From NCBI RefSeq assembly GCF_015330165.1, contig NZ_JADDXT010000002.1:432504-496503 (forward strand): 64,000 nt of DNA, in the 5' to 3' direction. Source of the DNA: Zobellia roscoffensis (GTDB lineage: Bacteria; Bacteroidota; Bacteroidia; Flavobacteriales; Flavobacteriaceae). Below are positions 1 to 6,931 of the stretch, piece after piece (the first letter of the stretch is position 1; every line of letters starts with the position of its first letter). The notes beneath the pieces were generated by a model. It saw only the letters and a program-made list of their open reading frames with translations, ran no database searches and was not told where the DNA came from. The position numbers were made by a program, and so were the translations under genes.

Positions 1-814
1 CGTTTATTTCAGCTGGAACTGGATTTTCATATTAGTAGGTGTAACAGGATTGTTATGGCTCATACCATGGTGGATTTTAGTAAAGTCACCTCCAAAAAAA
101 CACCCCTGGATAACAGATGAGGAACGTGAGTACATCTTAACGGGACAAAAGAACCAAGACGAAGATCAGGATGGAGAACCAGATGATGGCTACAACCCGG
201 AAACTGGAAAGATGTTAAAGCATAAAGAAAGTTGGGGAGTCATTCTGGCATCTGCTGCCCTTGACCCTATTTGGTGGCTATTCATTTTTTGGATACCTAT
301 TTACCTGAACGAAGTATACGGCATGGACGTAAAATCAATTGGGTTCTATGCTTGGGTTCCTTATGTAGGTGCCATGATAGGAGCTTGGTTTGGAGGGCTA
401 TTAGCTCAAAACCGTATTAAAGCAGGGTGGACAGTTAACAGAACACGAAAATTTATAATCACACTAGGATGTGTAATTATGTTACCATTCTTACTGTTGA
501 TGGCAGATCCAGGAGGACCAGAAACAGCCGTAATATACATGGCGGTTATCTTATTTGGTTTTCAAACTGCTATCGGAAATGTTCAGACCTTACCTAGTGA
601 TTTATTTGGAGGGAAAACAGTTGGCACACTTTCCGGTTTTGCAGGAATGGCAGCTAAGTTAGGAGCTTTTGGGTTAACGGCATTGGTACCTTGGCTTACA
701 TCTGGAGGCAACTATACGCCAGCATTTGTAATTGGCGCCGCATTAGCCATAATTACCATGGCGAGTGTTTGGATATTATGTCCAAAAATTGAACCGCTTA
801 AAAGTAAAAATTAA
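1..814 (+). CDS. MFS transporter, hexuronate/sugar acid family (5' truncated)
   Basis: C-terminal part of a major facilitator superfamily permease. The reading frame is open from base 2, so the gene begins before the window. About 270 residues remain, with several hydrophobic helices and a charged cytoplasmic loop (about residues 30-70) that ends in a 'PWITDEEREYI'-like segment typical of the ACS subfamily (ExuT/GudP-like permeases). Next to an SDR reductase, LacI regulator and KDG kinase it probably imports uronates or unsaturated uronates such as the alginate monomer product DEH. The substrate is inferred from context. It is followed 34 bp later by the SDR gene on the same strand, probably as one transcript. 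Confidence 0.85.
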   Translation, partial: VYFSWNWIFILVGVTGLLWLIPWWILVKSPPKKHPWITDEEREYILTGQKNQDEDQDGEPDDGYNPETGKMLKHKESWGVILASAALDPIWWLFIFWIPIYLNEVYGMDVKSIGFYAWVPYVGAMIGAWFGGLLAQNRIKAGWTVNRTRKFIITLGCVIMLPFLLLMADPGGPETAVIYMAVILFGFQTAIGNVQTLPSDLFGGKTVGTLSGFAGMAAKLGAFGLTALVPWLTSGGNYTPAFVIGAALAIITMASVWILCPKIEPLKSKN

Positions 815-848
815 AACAAAATAATAATAAACAGTAACTAACAGAAAG

Positions 849-1604
849 ATGAAAGGAAAAGTAGCAGTAATAACAGGAGCAACAGGTGGAATTGGATTTG
901 CCGTTGCAAAGAGATTAGGACAGGACGGATATACAGTTGTTTTAAACGGTATAGATGATAATGCCGGTGCTGAAAGAGTTAAAGAACTTTCTGCAGAAGG
1001 CATTGATGCTGAATATTTTGGTTTTGACGTAACCAATGAAGAAGCGGTAACTAAAAACATTACAGCAATTGGGGAGAAATACGGAAAAATAGACACCCTT
1101 GTGAATAATGCAGGTGGTCTTGGCGGAAGATCTAGATTTGAAGAAATGACTACAGAATTTTACAGATCTGTAATGGCATTAAATCTTGACTCAACATTTT
1201 TTGCTTCAAGAGCGGCAATCCCTTTCCTAAAAAAAGGACAGGACGCCTCTATAATAAACTATACCTCTAACGCAGCATGGACCGCTGGTGGACCAGGAGC
1301 AGGAATCTACGGAACTTCTAAAGCTGGTGTTCATACCATTACTAAAGCTTTAGCTAAAGATTTAGCAGAATATGGTATTAGAGTAAATGCTGTGTCTCCA
1401 GGAACAATAGACACGCCTTTTCACGCACAGATAAAAGCGACTAAACCAGAAGTTTTTGCTTCATGGGCAAACAGTATTATGTTAGGTAGATTAGGGCAAC
1501 CAGAAGATGTAGCTGGTGTTGTATCTTTCTTGGCTAGCGGAGATGCAAAATTCATTACAGCCGAAACTATCCAAATTGGTGGAGGTCAAGCTTTAGGTAT
1601 CTAA
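849..1604 (+). CDS. SDR family oxidoreductase, probable DEH/uronate reductase
   Basis: Classical short-chain dehydrogenase of 251 residues. It has the NAD(P)-binding glycine motif TGATGGIG (about residues 9-16), NNAG (86-89) and the catalytic YGTSK (Tyr154, Lys158). Family members reduce a carbonyl with NAD(P)H. In marine Bacteroidota alginate loci a very similar SDR reduces 4-deoxy-L-erythro-5-hexoseulose uronate (DEH) to 2-keto-3-deoxygluconate (KDG), the substrate of the kinase at 2821. The uronate permease upstream and kdgK nearby make this the best guess; a gluconate or generic sugar dehydrogenase cannot be excluded. A strong terminator follows. Confidence 0.85.
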   Translation: MKGKVAVITGATGGIGFAVAKRLGQDGYTVVLNGIDDNAGAERVKELSAEGIDAEYFGFDVTNEEAVTKNITAIGEKYGKIDTLVNNAGGLGGRSRFEEMTTEFYRSVMALNLDSTFFASRAAIPFLKKGQDASIINYTSNAAWTAGGPGAGIYGTSKAGVHTITKALAKDLAEYGIRVNAVSPGTIDTPFHAQIKATKPEVFASWANSIMLGRLGQPEDVAGVVSFLASGDAKFITAETIQIGGGQALGI

Positions 1605-1620
1605 ACAACTATTTGTATTC

Positions 1621-1660
1621 AAAAAGAGCCTTTCTTTTAATTAAGAAAGGCTCTTTTTAT
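1621..1660. terminator. Bidirectional terminator between SDR and lacI
   Basis: A perfect 16-bp stem (1621-1636 with 1643-1658, 6-nt loop) with A/T runs at both ends, so it can stop transcription from either side. It overlaps the last codons and stop codon of the convergent LacI gene. Confidence 0.85.
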
Positions 1661-2675
1661 TTGAAGAATCCCTTACAATCAATTCTGCACCTAGAATTTT
1701 TTTATTCAAAGTCTGTTTTACTTCGGATGCTTTCATATGCTCTAAAAATGTTTGCGCCGCAAGTTTACCTATTTGTGTGCTATGTTGTTCAACACTAGAA
1801 ATTGGTGGAGAGACCATTGCAGTAAAAGGCTCATTGCCAAAACCTACCAAAGCTATTTCCTTTGGAACATCTATCTTGTGTTCTTTCAAAACTTGTAATG
1901 CACCAAGGGCAGCATAATCACCAGCAATATAAACGGCATCAGGCCTATTTTCCAACGTAAGTAGCTGTTCCATCTTTAAACGACCATCTTCCTGCGTAAG
2001 GCTACCTTCCAATAAAAGTTCAGCATCCAACGGCAAACCATGTTTTTTAATGGCATCCTTATACCCTCTTATTCTATTATTGAATATTCTGGTACGTTGA
2101 TACCCTCCTATATGTGCTATTCTTTCACAGCCTTGTTCAACCAAGTGTTCAACAATCATATGGCTACTGGCATAATCGTCAATACCAATATAATCTACAT
2201 TTAAATCATTCTCTCCCCGGTCAAATAATATTAAGGGTATTCCTCGTGATTTAATCTTTTCGTAATAATTCAAGTCAACCGTTTCATTGGCCATAGAAGC
2301 AATAATACCATCTACTTGCGTAAACAATAAACTATCTATACTATCACATTCCTTTTTGTATGACTCATTAGATTGTGTAATTATAATATTATAGCCGTCT
2401 TTATTCAAAACCTCTTCCATGCTCTGAACTACGGAAGAAAAAAAATTGCTATTTGTTCTAGGTACGATCACCCCCACTAAATTGCTTTTCCCCTTGCGTA
2501 ATGCACTTGCCAGATGATTGGGCTGATAATTTAATTCTTTGGCTACTTTCTTAACGGCATCCTTTGTTTTTGCACTAATTCTAGAATCATCCTGTAAGGC
2601 TTTAGAAACCGCCGCGGTAGAAATTTTCAAGATATTTGCTATATCTTTTAGGGTAGTTTTTTTTTTATTCGCCAA
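1641..2675 (-). CDS. LacI family transcriptional regulator
   Basis: A 344-residue LacI/GalR repressor. The N-terminal helix-turn-helix covers about residues 8-30 (TLKDIANILKIS, then AAVSKAL) with the hinge helix near LASALRKG, followed by a periplasmic-binding-like effector domain. The start is TTG: an in-frame stop lies just upstream and no ATG is available, and the ANKKKTTLKDIA beginning is normal for the family. Palindromes centred on ATCGAT lie upstream at 2683-2712 and 2770-2781, typical LacI-family operators. It probably represses itself and the uronate genes, with a KDG-like or uronate inducer (inferred). Confidence 0.9.
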   Translation of the reverse strand: MANKKKTTLKDIANILKISTAAVSKALQDDSRISAKTKDAVKKVAKELNYQPNHLASALRKGKSNLVGVIVPRTNSNFFSSVVQSMEEVLNKDGYNIIITQSNESYKKECDSIDSLLFTQVDGIIASMANETVDLNYYEKIKSRGIPLILFDRGENDLNVDYIGIDDYASSHMIVEHLVEQGCERIAHIGGYQRTRIFNNRIRGYKDAIKKHGLPLDAELLLEGSLTQEDGRLKMEQLLTLENRPDAVYIAGDYAALGALQVLKEHKIDVPKEIALVGFGNEPFTAMVSPPISSVEQHSTQIGKLAAQTFLEHMKASEVKQTLNKKILGAELIVRDSSNKKSLS

Positions 2676-2682
2676 ATTATTT

Positions 2683-2712
2683 TATATTTGTTTAATCGAT
2701 TAAGCAAATATA
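2683..2712. promoter_or_regulatory. LacI-type operator overlapping the lacI promoter
   Basis: A 30-bp palindrome with a single mismatched pair. Its core TTAATCGATTAA is at 2692-2703, and a TATATTTG box lies at each end, facing inward (2683-2690 on plus, 2705-2712 on minus). The minus-strand box fits TAnnTTTG and has a TTTTG 19 nt upstream, so it is a good lacI promoter with start near 2700. The plus-strand box lacks an evident -33 element. A repressor here would sit on the -7 region and start site. Confidence 0.7.
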
Positions 2713-2764
2713 GATATTTAAAACCTTCAATCAAAACTCACCCGTTTTGATTTATTTTTAAAAA

Positions 2765-2786
2765 CTAGGTTAATCGATTAAGCAAA
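2765..2786 (+). promoter_or_regulatory. Second LacI-type operator upstream of kdgK
   Basis: It repeats the core TTAATCGATTAA (2770-2781) followed by GCAAA, as in the first operator, although the left flank has diverged. Centre-to-centre distance from the first site is 78 bp. It lies 34 bp before the kdgK start codon, where it could block initiation or elongation. Two sites suggest looping by a tetrameric or paired repressor (inference). Confidence 0.6.
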
Positions 2787-2820
2787 TTAAAAGTTCAATT
2801 TAAAATAACACCATTTCAAA

Positions 2821-3861
2821 ATGAAAAAAGTAGTAACCTTTGGAGAGATAATGTTGCGTTTAGCACCAGCAGGATTTTTAAGATTTTCACAAGCTAATAG
2901 CTTTGATGTTGTTTACGGTGGAGGTGAGTCCAACGTAGCTGTATCCTTGGCAAATTATGGAGTTCCTGTAGATTTTGTAACCCGATTACCAAAGAATGAT
3001 ATTGGCGAGTGTGCCCTTATGGAAATGCGCAAAAGAGGCGTAGGAACAGACAAGATAGTTTATGGCGGTGACCGTCTAGGTATCTATTTTCTTGAAACAG
3101 GTGCTGTTTCTCGTGGATCTAAGGTTGTTTATGACCGTGCTCATTCTGCTATTTCGGAAATAGAATCTGGGATGATTGACTGGGATGCTGTTTTTGAAGG
3201 TGTTGAATGGTTTCACTGGACAGGTATTACACCAGCTATCTCACAAGGTGCTGCAGACGTTTGTTTAGAAGCTGTTAAAGCTGCAAGTGATAAAGGTATT
3301 ACCATTTCTACCGATTTAAATTACAGAGCTAAGCTTTGGAATTATGGTGGAGATAGAGAAGCTATCATGACAGAATTGACTTCATACTGTGATATTATTC
3401 TTGGTAACGAAGAAGACGCAGAAAAGCATTTTGGTATTCACCCAGAAGGTTTGGATGTTCATAAAGATGGTGCTGATGTTAAAGCGGAAGCTTTCTTATC
3501 TGTATGTAAGCAGATGATGAAGAAATTCCCTAAAGCTAAAAAAGTAATTACAACCCTAAGAGGTTCTATTTCTGCATCGCACAACACTTGGGCCGGTGTA
3601 TTATGGGATGGCTCCAAAATGTACGAAACGCGTCAATATCAAATTACCGATATCGTGGATCGCGTTGGTGGTGGTGATTCTTTTATGGGCGGATTAATCT
3701 ACGGATTATTAAAATACCCAGAAGATGACCAAAACGCATTAGATTTTGCTGTAGCTGCATCTTGTTTAAAGCACACTATTAAAGGTGATGCCAACTTAGC
3801 AACAGTTAGCGAAGTAGAAAAACTAATGGGTGGTGACGCTTCAGGAAGAGTAGCTCGTTAA
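2821..3861 (+). CDS. kdgK: 2-dehydro-3-deoxygluconokinase (KDG kinase)
   Basis: PfkB/ribokinase-family sugar kinase, 346 residues. The first signature is the glycine-rich YGGGESNVAVSLANYG (about 32-47). The second is DRVGGGDSFMGG (280-291), with Asp286 as catalytic base and the preceding glycines forming the anion hole. It phosphorylates 2-keto-3-deoxygluconate to KDPG in uronate catabolism. The neighbouring uronate permease, SDR and LacI operators support the substrate. No KDPG aldolase gene is present in this window. The PPi-phosphofructokinase follows after 18 bp, so they are probably co-transcribed. Confidence 0.9.
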   Translation: MKKVVTFGEIMLRLAPAGFLRFSQANSFDVVYGGGESNVAVSLANYGVPVDFVTRLPKNDIGECALMEMRKRGVGTDKIVYGGDRLGIYFLETGAVSRGSKVVYDRAHSAISEIESGMIDWDAVFEGVEWFHWTGITPAISQGAADVCLEAVKAASDKGITISTDLNYRAKLWNYGGDREAIMTELTSYCDIILGNEEDAEKHFGIHPEGLDVHKDGADVKAEAFLSVCKQMMKKFPKAKKVITTLRGSISASHNTWAGVLWDGSKMYETRQYQITDIVDRVGGGDSFMGGLIYGLLKYPEDDQNALDFAVAASCLKHTIKGDANLATVSEVEKLMGGDASGRVAR

Positions 3862-3879
3862 TTTCCAAAACTAAATAAA

Positions 3880-5106
3880 ATGGCTTCGAAAAAATCAATA
3901 TTGATTATTTGTGGTGGTGGTCCGGCACCAGGCATAAATGCTGTTATTAGTACAGTAGCCAAGATTTTTCTTAAAGACGGGTATCGGGTACTTGGCCTTC
4001 ATGAAGGTTTTAAAGGTATTTTTTCCGATAAGCCACAAATTAAGGAATTCAACTTCCCCCATGCTGATCGTATTTTTAGTCGCGGTGGATCTACGCTTAT
4101 TATGAGTAGATTTAAGCCTAGCGATGAAAAAATAAACACGAAGCTTTTTTCTGATAATAATGTAAAACTATTGGTTAGTATTGGCGGTGATGACACCGCC
4201 TCTACGGCCAATAGAATTACAGGATATTTGTCTAAAGAGAACATCTCTATTTCAAATATTCATGTTCCAAAAACTATAGATAACGATTTACCCCTCCCCG
4301 ACCGAAATCCCACTTTTGGATTTCATTCTGCAAAGGATGAGGGTGTTCGTATTGGCAACACTACCTATGAAGACGCACGTACCAGTCAAAACTGGTTTGT
4401 AATGTCTACTATGGGCCGTTCTGCCGGTCATTTGGCATTTGGTATTGCCACCAGTTGTCATTTTCCTATGATGGTCATTCCTGAAATGTTCAACAATACA
4501 GCTATTACTTTTGATAAAGTTGTACGGTTAATTATTTCATCCATCGTAAAAAGAAAAATAAAAAATATTAATTATGGTGTGGCACTAGTTAGTGAAGGTG
4601 TTTTTCATATTATGCCAGATAGCGAGCTAAACCAATGTGGTATTAATTTTACCTATGATGCACATGGCCACCCAGAATTAGGTAATGTGAGTAAATCTCA
4701 CATTTTCAATATGCTTGTTCAAGCTAAATTAAAAGAATTGGGCCTTCATATTAAAAGTAGACCTGTAGAATTGGGTTATGAACTTAGATGCTGCAGGCCT
4801 ATAGGTTTTGACTTAACGCTCTGCACACTATTGGGTCTTGGCGTTAAAAAATTATATGACCAAGGTATTAGCGGCTGTATTGTTACGGCCAATTCTCGTG
4901 GCGAAGTAACCCCATTATTTTTGGAAGATTTACAGGGCGAAGATGGCAAAATAGCTCCTCGTCTAGTTAACATAAATTCAGAATTCGCTCAGCTTTGTTT
5001 TCAGAATATGCATTACATTGAAGAAGCAGATTATGAAGCGGCCAAAGCCTATTTTCCTGATCCGGAACAATATGATTTCAACAAAATTTTAGCCGGAAAG
5101 GTATAG
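3880..5106 (+). CDS. Phosphofructokinase family, PPi-dependent type
   Basis: A 408-residue member of the PFK-A fold family, which interconverts fructose 6-phosphate and fructose 1,6-bisphosphate. Residues that separate the phosphoryl donors are visible: GGDDT at 102-106 (Asp where ATP enzymes have GGDGS) and PKTIDND at 130-136 (Lys where ATP enzymes have Gly). Both point to pyrophosphate rather than ATP. MGRSAGH is at 178-184. PPi enzymes are reversible, so beside kdgK it could drive triose phosphates made from KDPG back toward hexose phosphate. That role is inferred from the operon. Confidence 0.85.
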   Translation: MASKKSILIICGGGPAPGINAVISTVAKIFLKDGYRVLGLHEGFKGIFSDKPQIKEFNFPHADRIFSRGGSTLIMSRFKPSDEKINTKLFSDNNVKLLVSIGGDDTASTANRITGYLSKENISISNIHVPKTIDNDLPLPDRNPTFGFHSAKDEGVRIGNTTYEDARTSQNWFVMSTMGRSAGHLAFGIATSCHFPMMVIPEMFNNTAITFDKVVRLIISSIVKRKIKNINYGVALVSEGVFHIMPDSELNQCGINFTYDAHGHPELGNVSKSHIFNMLVQAKLKELGLHIKSRPVELGYELRCCRPIGFDLTLCTLLGLGVKKLYDQGISGCIVTANSRGEVTPLFLEDLQGEDGKIAPRLVNINSEFAQLCFQNMHYIEEADYEAAKAYFPDPEQYDFNKILAGKV

Positions 5107-5156
5107 CCTCAAGTTAACAATAATGTCCTTTAGATAGTATTGGACAAAACAAATTT

Positions 5157-5202
5157 ACCCTAACACTCCTTTTCTTCGGAACTATAGTGTTAGGGTTTTC
5201 TA
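5157..5202 (+). terminator. Terminator after the kdgK-PFK operon
   Basis: An 11-bp stem ACCCTAACACT/AGTGTTAGGGT (5157-5167 with 5186-5196) with an 18-nt loop, followed by TTTTC. It closes the uronate operon. Confidence 0.8.
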
Positions 5203-5236
5203 ATTTTAAGGTATGCAGTTGGCATCTAGGCTTCTT

Positions 5237-5359
5237 TTAAATAATTGGTCCACTTTCCAAACTACATTTCTTCTCTTTAGCTCTATTCCCATGTAACCAC
5301 AACGGATCTTCTTTCACGGCATTTTTAAACTCAATGCAGTCAATGTAATCTCCTTGATT
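5237..5359 (-). pseudogene. Possible remnant coding fragment, no start codon
   Basis: Between the operon terminator and the DUF1328 gene (5203-5438) no complete gene is seen. On the minus strand a 40-codon open stretch without ATG reads like protein (it contains GDYIDCIEF and KEDPLWLHG) and ends in TAA. A stop immediately precedes it, and a neighbouring frame upstream (LLSKYPEIKEITLTA) also looks coding, which would fit a frameshifted relic. The family is not recognised with any confidence; a chance open frame is possible. Confidence 0.25.
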
Positions 5360-5438
5360 TCAGGATATTTGGATAATAAGATAGGAGTTATGCATCTTGT
5401 GAATTACACTAAAATATTAATCCTAAAAACCAAAAACT

Positions 5439-5600
5439 ATGTTACGTTGGACAGTTATATTTATCATATTAGCAATTATTGCAGGAGTCTTCGGATTTGG
5501 AGGTATTGCAGCTGGAGCAGCTAGTATCGCAAAAATCTTATTCTTTATTTTCATCGTTCTTTTTATAATCAGTTTGATTATGGGACGTAAGAAAATCTAA
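5439..5600 (+). CDS. DUF1328 family small membrane protein (YtjA-like)
   Basis: A 53-residue protein starting MLRWTVIFIILAIIAG and ending GRKKI, almost wholly two hydrophobic helices separated by a Gly/Ala-rich turn (GFGGIAAGAASIAK). This is the layout of the DUF1328/YtjA family of inner-membrane proteins of unknown function, often found among stress-related genes. Other likely stress genes (CsbD-like) are close by. A terminator follows, so it is probably transcribed alone or with upstream leader sequence. Confidence 0.85.
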   Translation: MLRWTVIFIILAIIAGVFGFGGIAAGAASIAKILFFIFIVLFIISLIMGRKKI

Positions 5601-5626
5601 AGTCATCATATAAATTTATAGTCAAT

Positions 5627-5657
5627 AAAGGATGGCATTTTGTCCGTCCTTTTTTTG
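5627..5657 (+). terminator. Terminator after the DUF1328 gene
   Basis: A 9-bp stem AAAGGATGG/CCGTCCTTT with one G-U pair (5627-5635 with 5644-5652), 8-nt loop and a long T run. Confidence 0.8.
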
Positions 5658-5680
5658 TTTCATACTAAATACATACGATT

Positions 5681-5998
5681 ATGGAAAACGCATACACCAG
5701 GCACGAAAAAGATGCCATAGATAAATTTGAAAAAGAAGGATACACCGATCGATTTAGATATGAGAGCGGTGTTTTAATTAATCTGGAAACAAGTAAAAAG
5801 TATAAACCTAAAGACCTTACCATACTAAAAGAAATCAGGTATGAAGGAATGAGTAATCCAGACGATCTTTCAATTTTATACATTTTAGAAACCAACGACG
5901 GGGCAAAAGGAACCTTTCTTATGGCCTACGGGCCCTCTGCTGATACTGAAACAGCCACCTTCTTTAAAGATGTACCAGATAAAAATTATCATCGGTAA
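5681..5998 (+). CDS. Small conserved cytoplasmic protein (often misnamed PRPP synthetase)
   Basis: A 105-residue soluble protein with no signal or membrane segment. The centre and C-terminus (IRYEGMSNPDD, SILYILETNDGAKG, MAYGPSAD) match a small Bacteroidota family that databases often label 'phosphoribosylpyrophosphate synthetase'. It is far too short for that enzyme and lacks its PRPP loop, so the label should not be believed. The N-terminus (HEKDAIDKFEKEGYTDRF) is a short helical segment. Function unknown. Confidence 0.75.
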   Translation: MENAYTRHEKDAIDKFEKEGYTDRFRYESGVLINLETSKKYKPKDLTILKEIRYEGMSNPDDLSILYILETNDGAKGTFLMAYGPSADTETATFFKDVPDKNYHR

Positions 5999-6100
5999 GT
6001 AACCTACCTCGGAGCAAGTCCATGAGGCATTCAAAAGGAAATAATTTTAACGTTTCAAGACAAGCCACGAAGCATTAAAATCTTGATTATTGAGTAAAAA

Positions 6101-6136
6101 ATAAAAGGCCCGAGTATTCATACTCTGGCCTTTCTG
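6101..6136. terminator. Bidirectional terminator before csbD-like gene
   Basis: Long hairpin: AAAGGCC (6104-6110) pairs with GGCCTTT (6127-6133), and an inner stem GAGTAT/ATACTC continues after a single mismatch. T runs occur on both sides. It lies between the plus-strand gene ending at 5998 and the minus-strand CsbD gene. Confidence 0.8.
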
Positions 6137-6159
6137 TTTAGATTGGTATTAAACTAATA

Positions 6160-6345
6160 TTACCAATTTGCAATTTCCTCTTTCAATTCTTCTTTTCCTT
6201 TACCAACTTTTTCTTGTACCCTACCCAACATTTCGTCAAATTTACCCTCTGAATACGTAACATCGTCGTCGGTTAAATTTCCATATTTCTGTTTAAGTTT
6301 ACCTTTTACTTGGTTCCACTTACCTTCTAATTGTTCTTGATTCAT
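6160..6345 (-). CDS. CsbD family stress protein
   Basis: A 61-residue, highly charged helical protein beginning MNQEQLEGKWNQVKGKLKQ, the hallmark of the CsbD family, followed by YGNLTDDD and a second helix GRVQEKVGKGKEELKEE. CsbD-like proteins are general stress proteins in many bacteria with no known biochemical activity. It is monocistronic here, with its own terminator downstream. Confidence 0.9.
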   Translation of the reverse strand: MNQEQLEGKWNQVKGKLKQKYGNLTDDDVTYSEGKFDEMLGRVQEKVGKGKEELKEEIANW

Positions 6346-6446
6346 TTTCTATATTTTTAGGTTTAACTTCCTTTAAATTTTACTTAAATTTAGTTCTTAA
6401 TATCGTTCAGTTTTAATGCAAAACATTCTGTTATTGACCGCAAAAA

Positions 6447-6857
6447 TTATTTATATGGTTTCTCAATTTTCGCACTATCATCATCCATAAACTTCACAAA
6501 ATCAGACGGATTTTGAATAGGAATGAATTGGTCTCCTTTAATGACTACTGGGTACGCTAGTGTTGACGGTGACTTTTCTAAGACCCGTAACCAATCATGC
6601 TCGTCCAAGTCTATTTTCTTATCACCATAAATTTCCTTGAAATCTGGGTGGTCTTGATTTACAAGATTTCCTACGGGTTGGTTCATACTATGTGCTATTT
6701 CTGCCCATTGCGTACCCGTTACCTTTGTTTTTGATATGTCTATTGTTAATATATCCTCATCTGCAGATTCAACGTATGCATACGTTTGCTTACCAATTGT
6801 ATTTTCAGAATTGTAGTATAAGGTTATTTTTTTCTTGTCTTTTGATATAACTCCCAT
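6447..6857 (-). CDS. ArsC/Spx-like thioredoxin-fold protein lacking the catalytic Cys
   Basis: A 136-residue protein with the overall order of ArsC/Spx proteins: an N-terminal strand and loop (ITLYYNSENTIGKQTYAYVES, where ArsC has YHNPxCSKSRQT), a central helix pair (WAEIAHSMN, VGNLVN), then LEKSPSTLAYPVVIKGDQFI and a C-terminal helix, as in the ArsC 'hPiLieRPivv' end. The active-site cysteine position is occupied by Asn/Thr and the protein has no cysteine at all. It is therefore unlikely to be an arsenate reductase; it may be a binding or regulatory relative, as Spx is. Assignment is by eye. Confidence 0.6.
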   Translation of the reverse strand: MGVISKDKKKITLYYNSENTIGKQTYAYVESADEDILTIDISKTKVTGTQWAEIAHSMNQPVGNLVNQDHPDFKEIYGDKKIDLDEHDWLRVLEKSPSTLAYPVVIKGDQFIPIQNPSDFVKFMDDDSAKIEKPYK

Positions 6858-6931
6858 TTTAATATGTTTTAGTTCATATAATACTACCCTTAAACTACTG
6901 GTTCCCTGTAATTTCGATTACCTCTAAAAAA

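Noticed and set aside
2743..2773. kdgK promoter from TTTTG and TAGGTTAA
   Set aside because: Spacing (16 nt) and the -7 match are both poor compared with other boxes in the window.
5681..5998. Annotation as phosphoribosylpyrophosphate synthetase
   Set aside because: At 105 residues, without a PRPP-binding loop, it cannot be that enzyme; the database name is probably an error spread by similarity.
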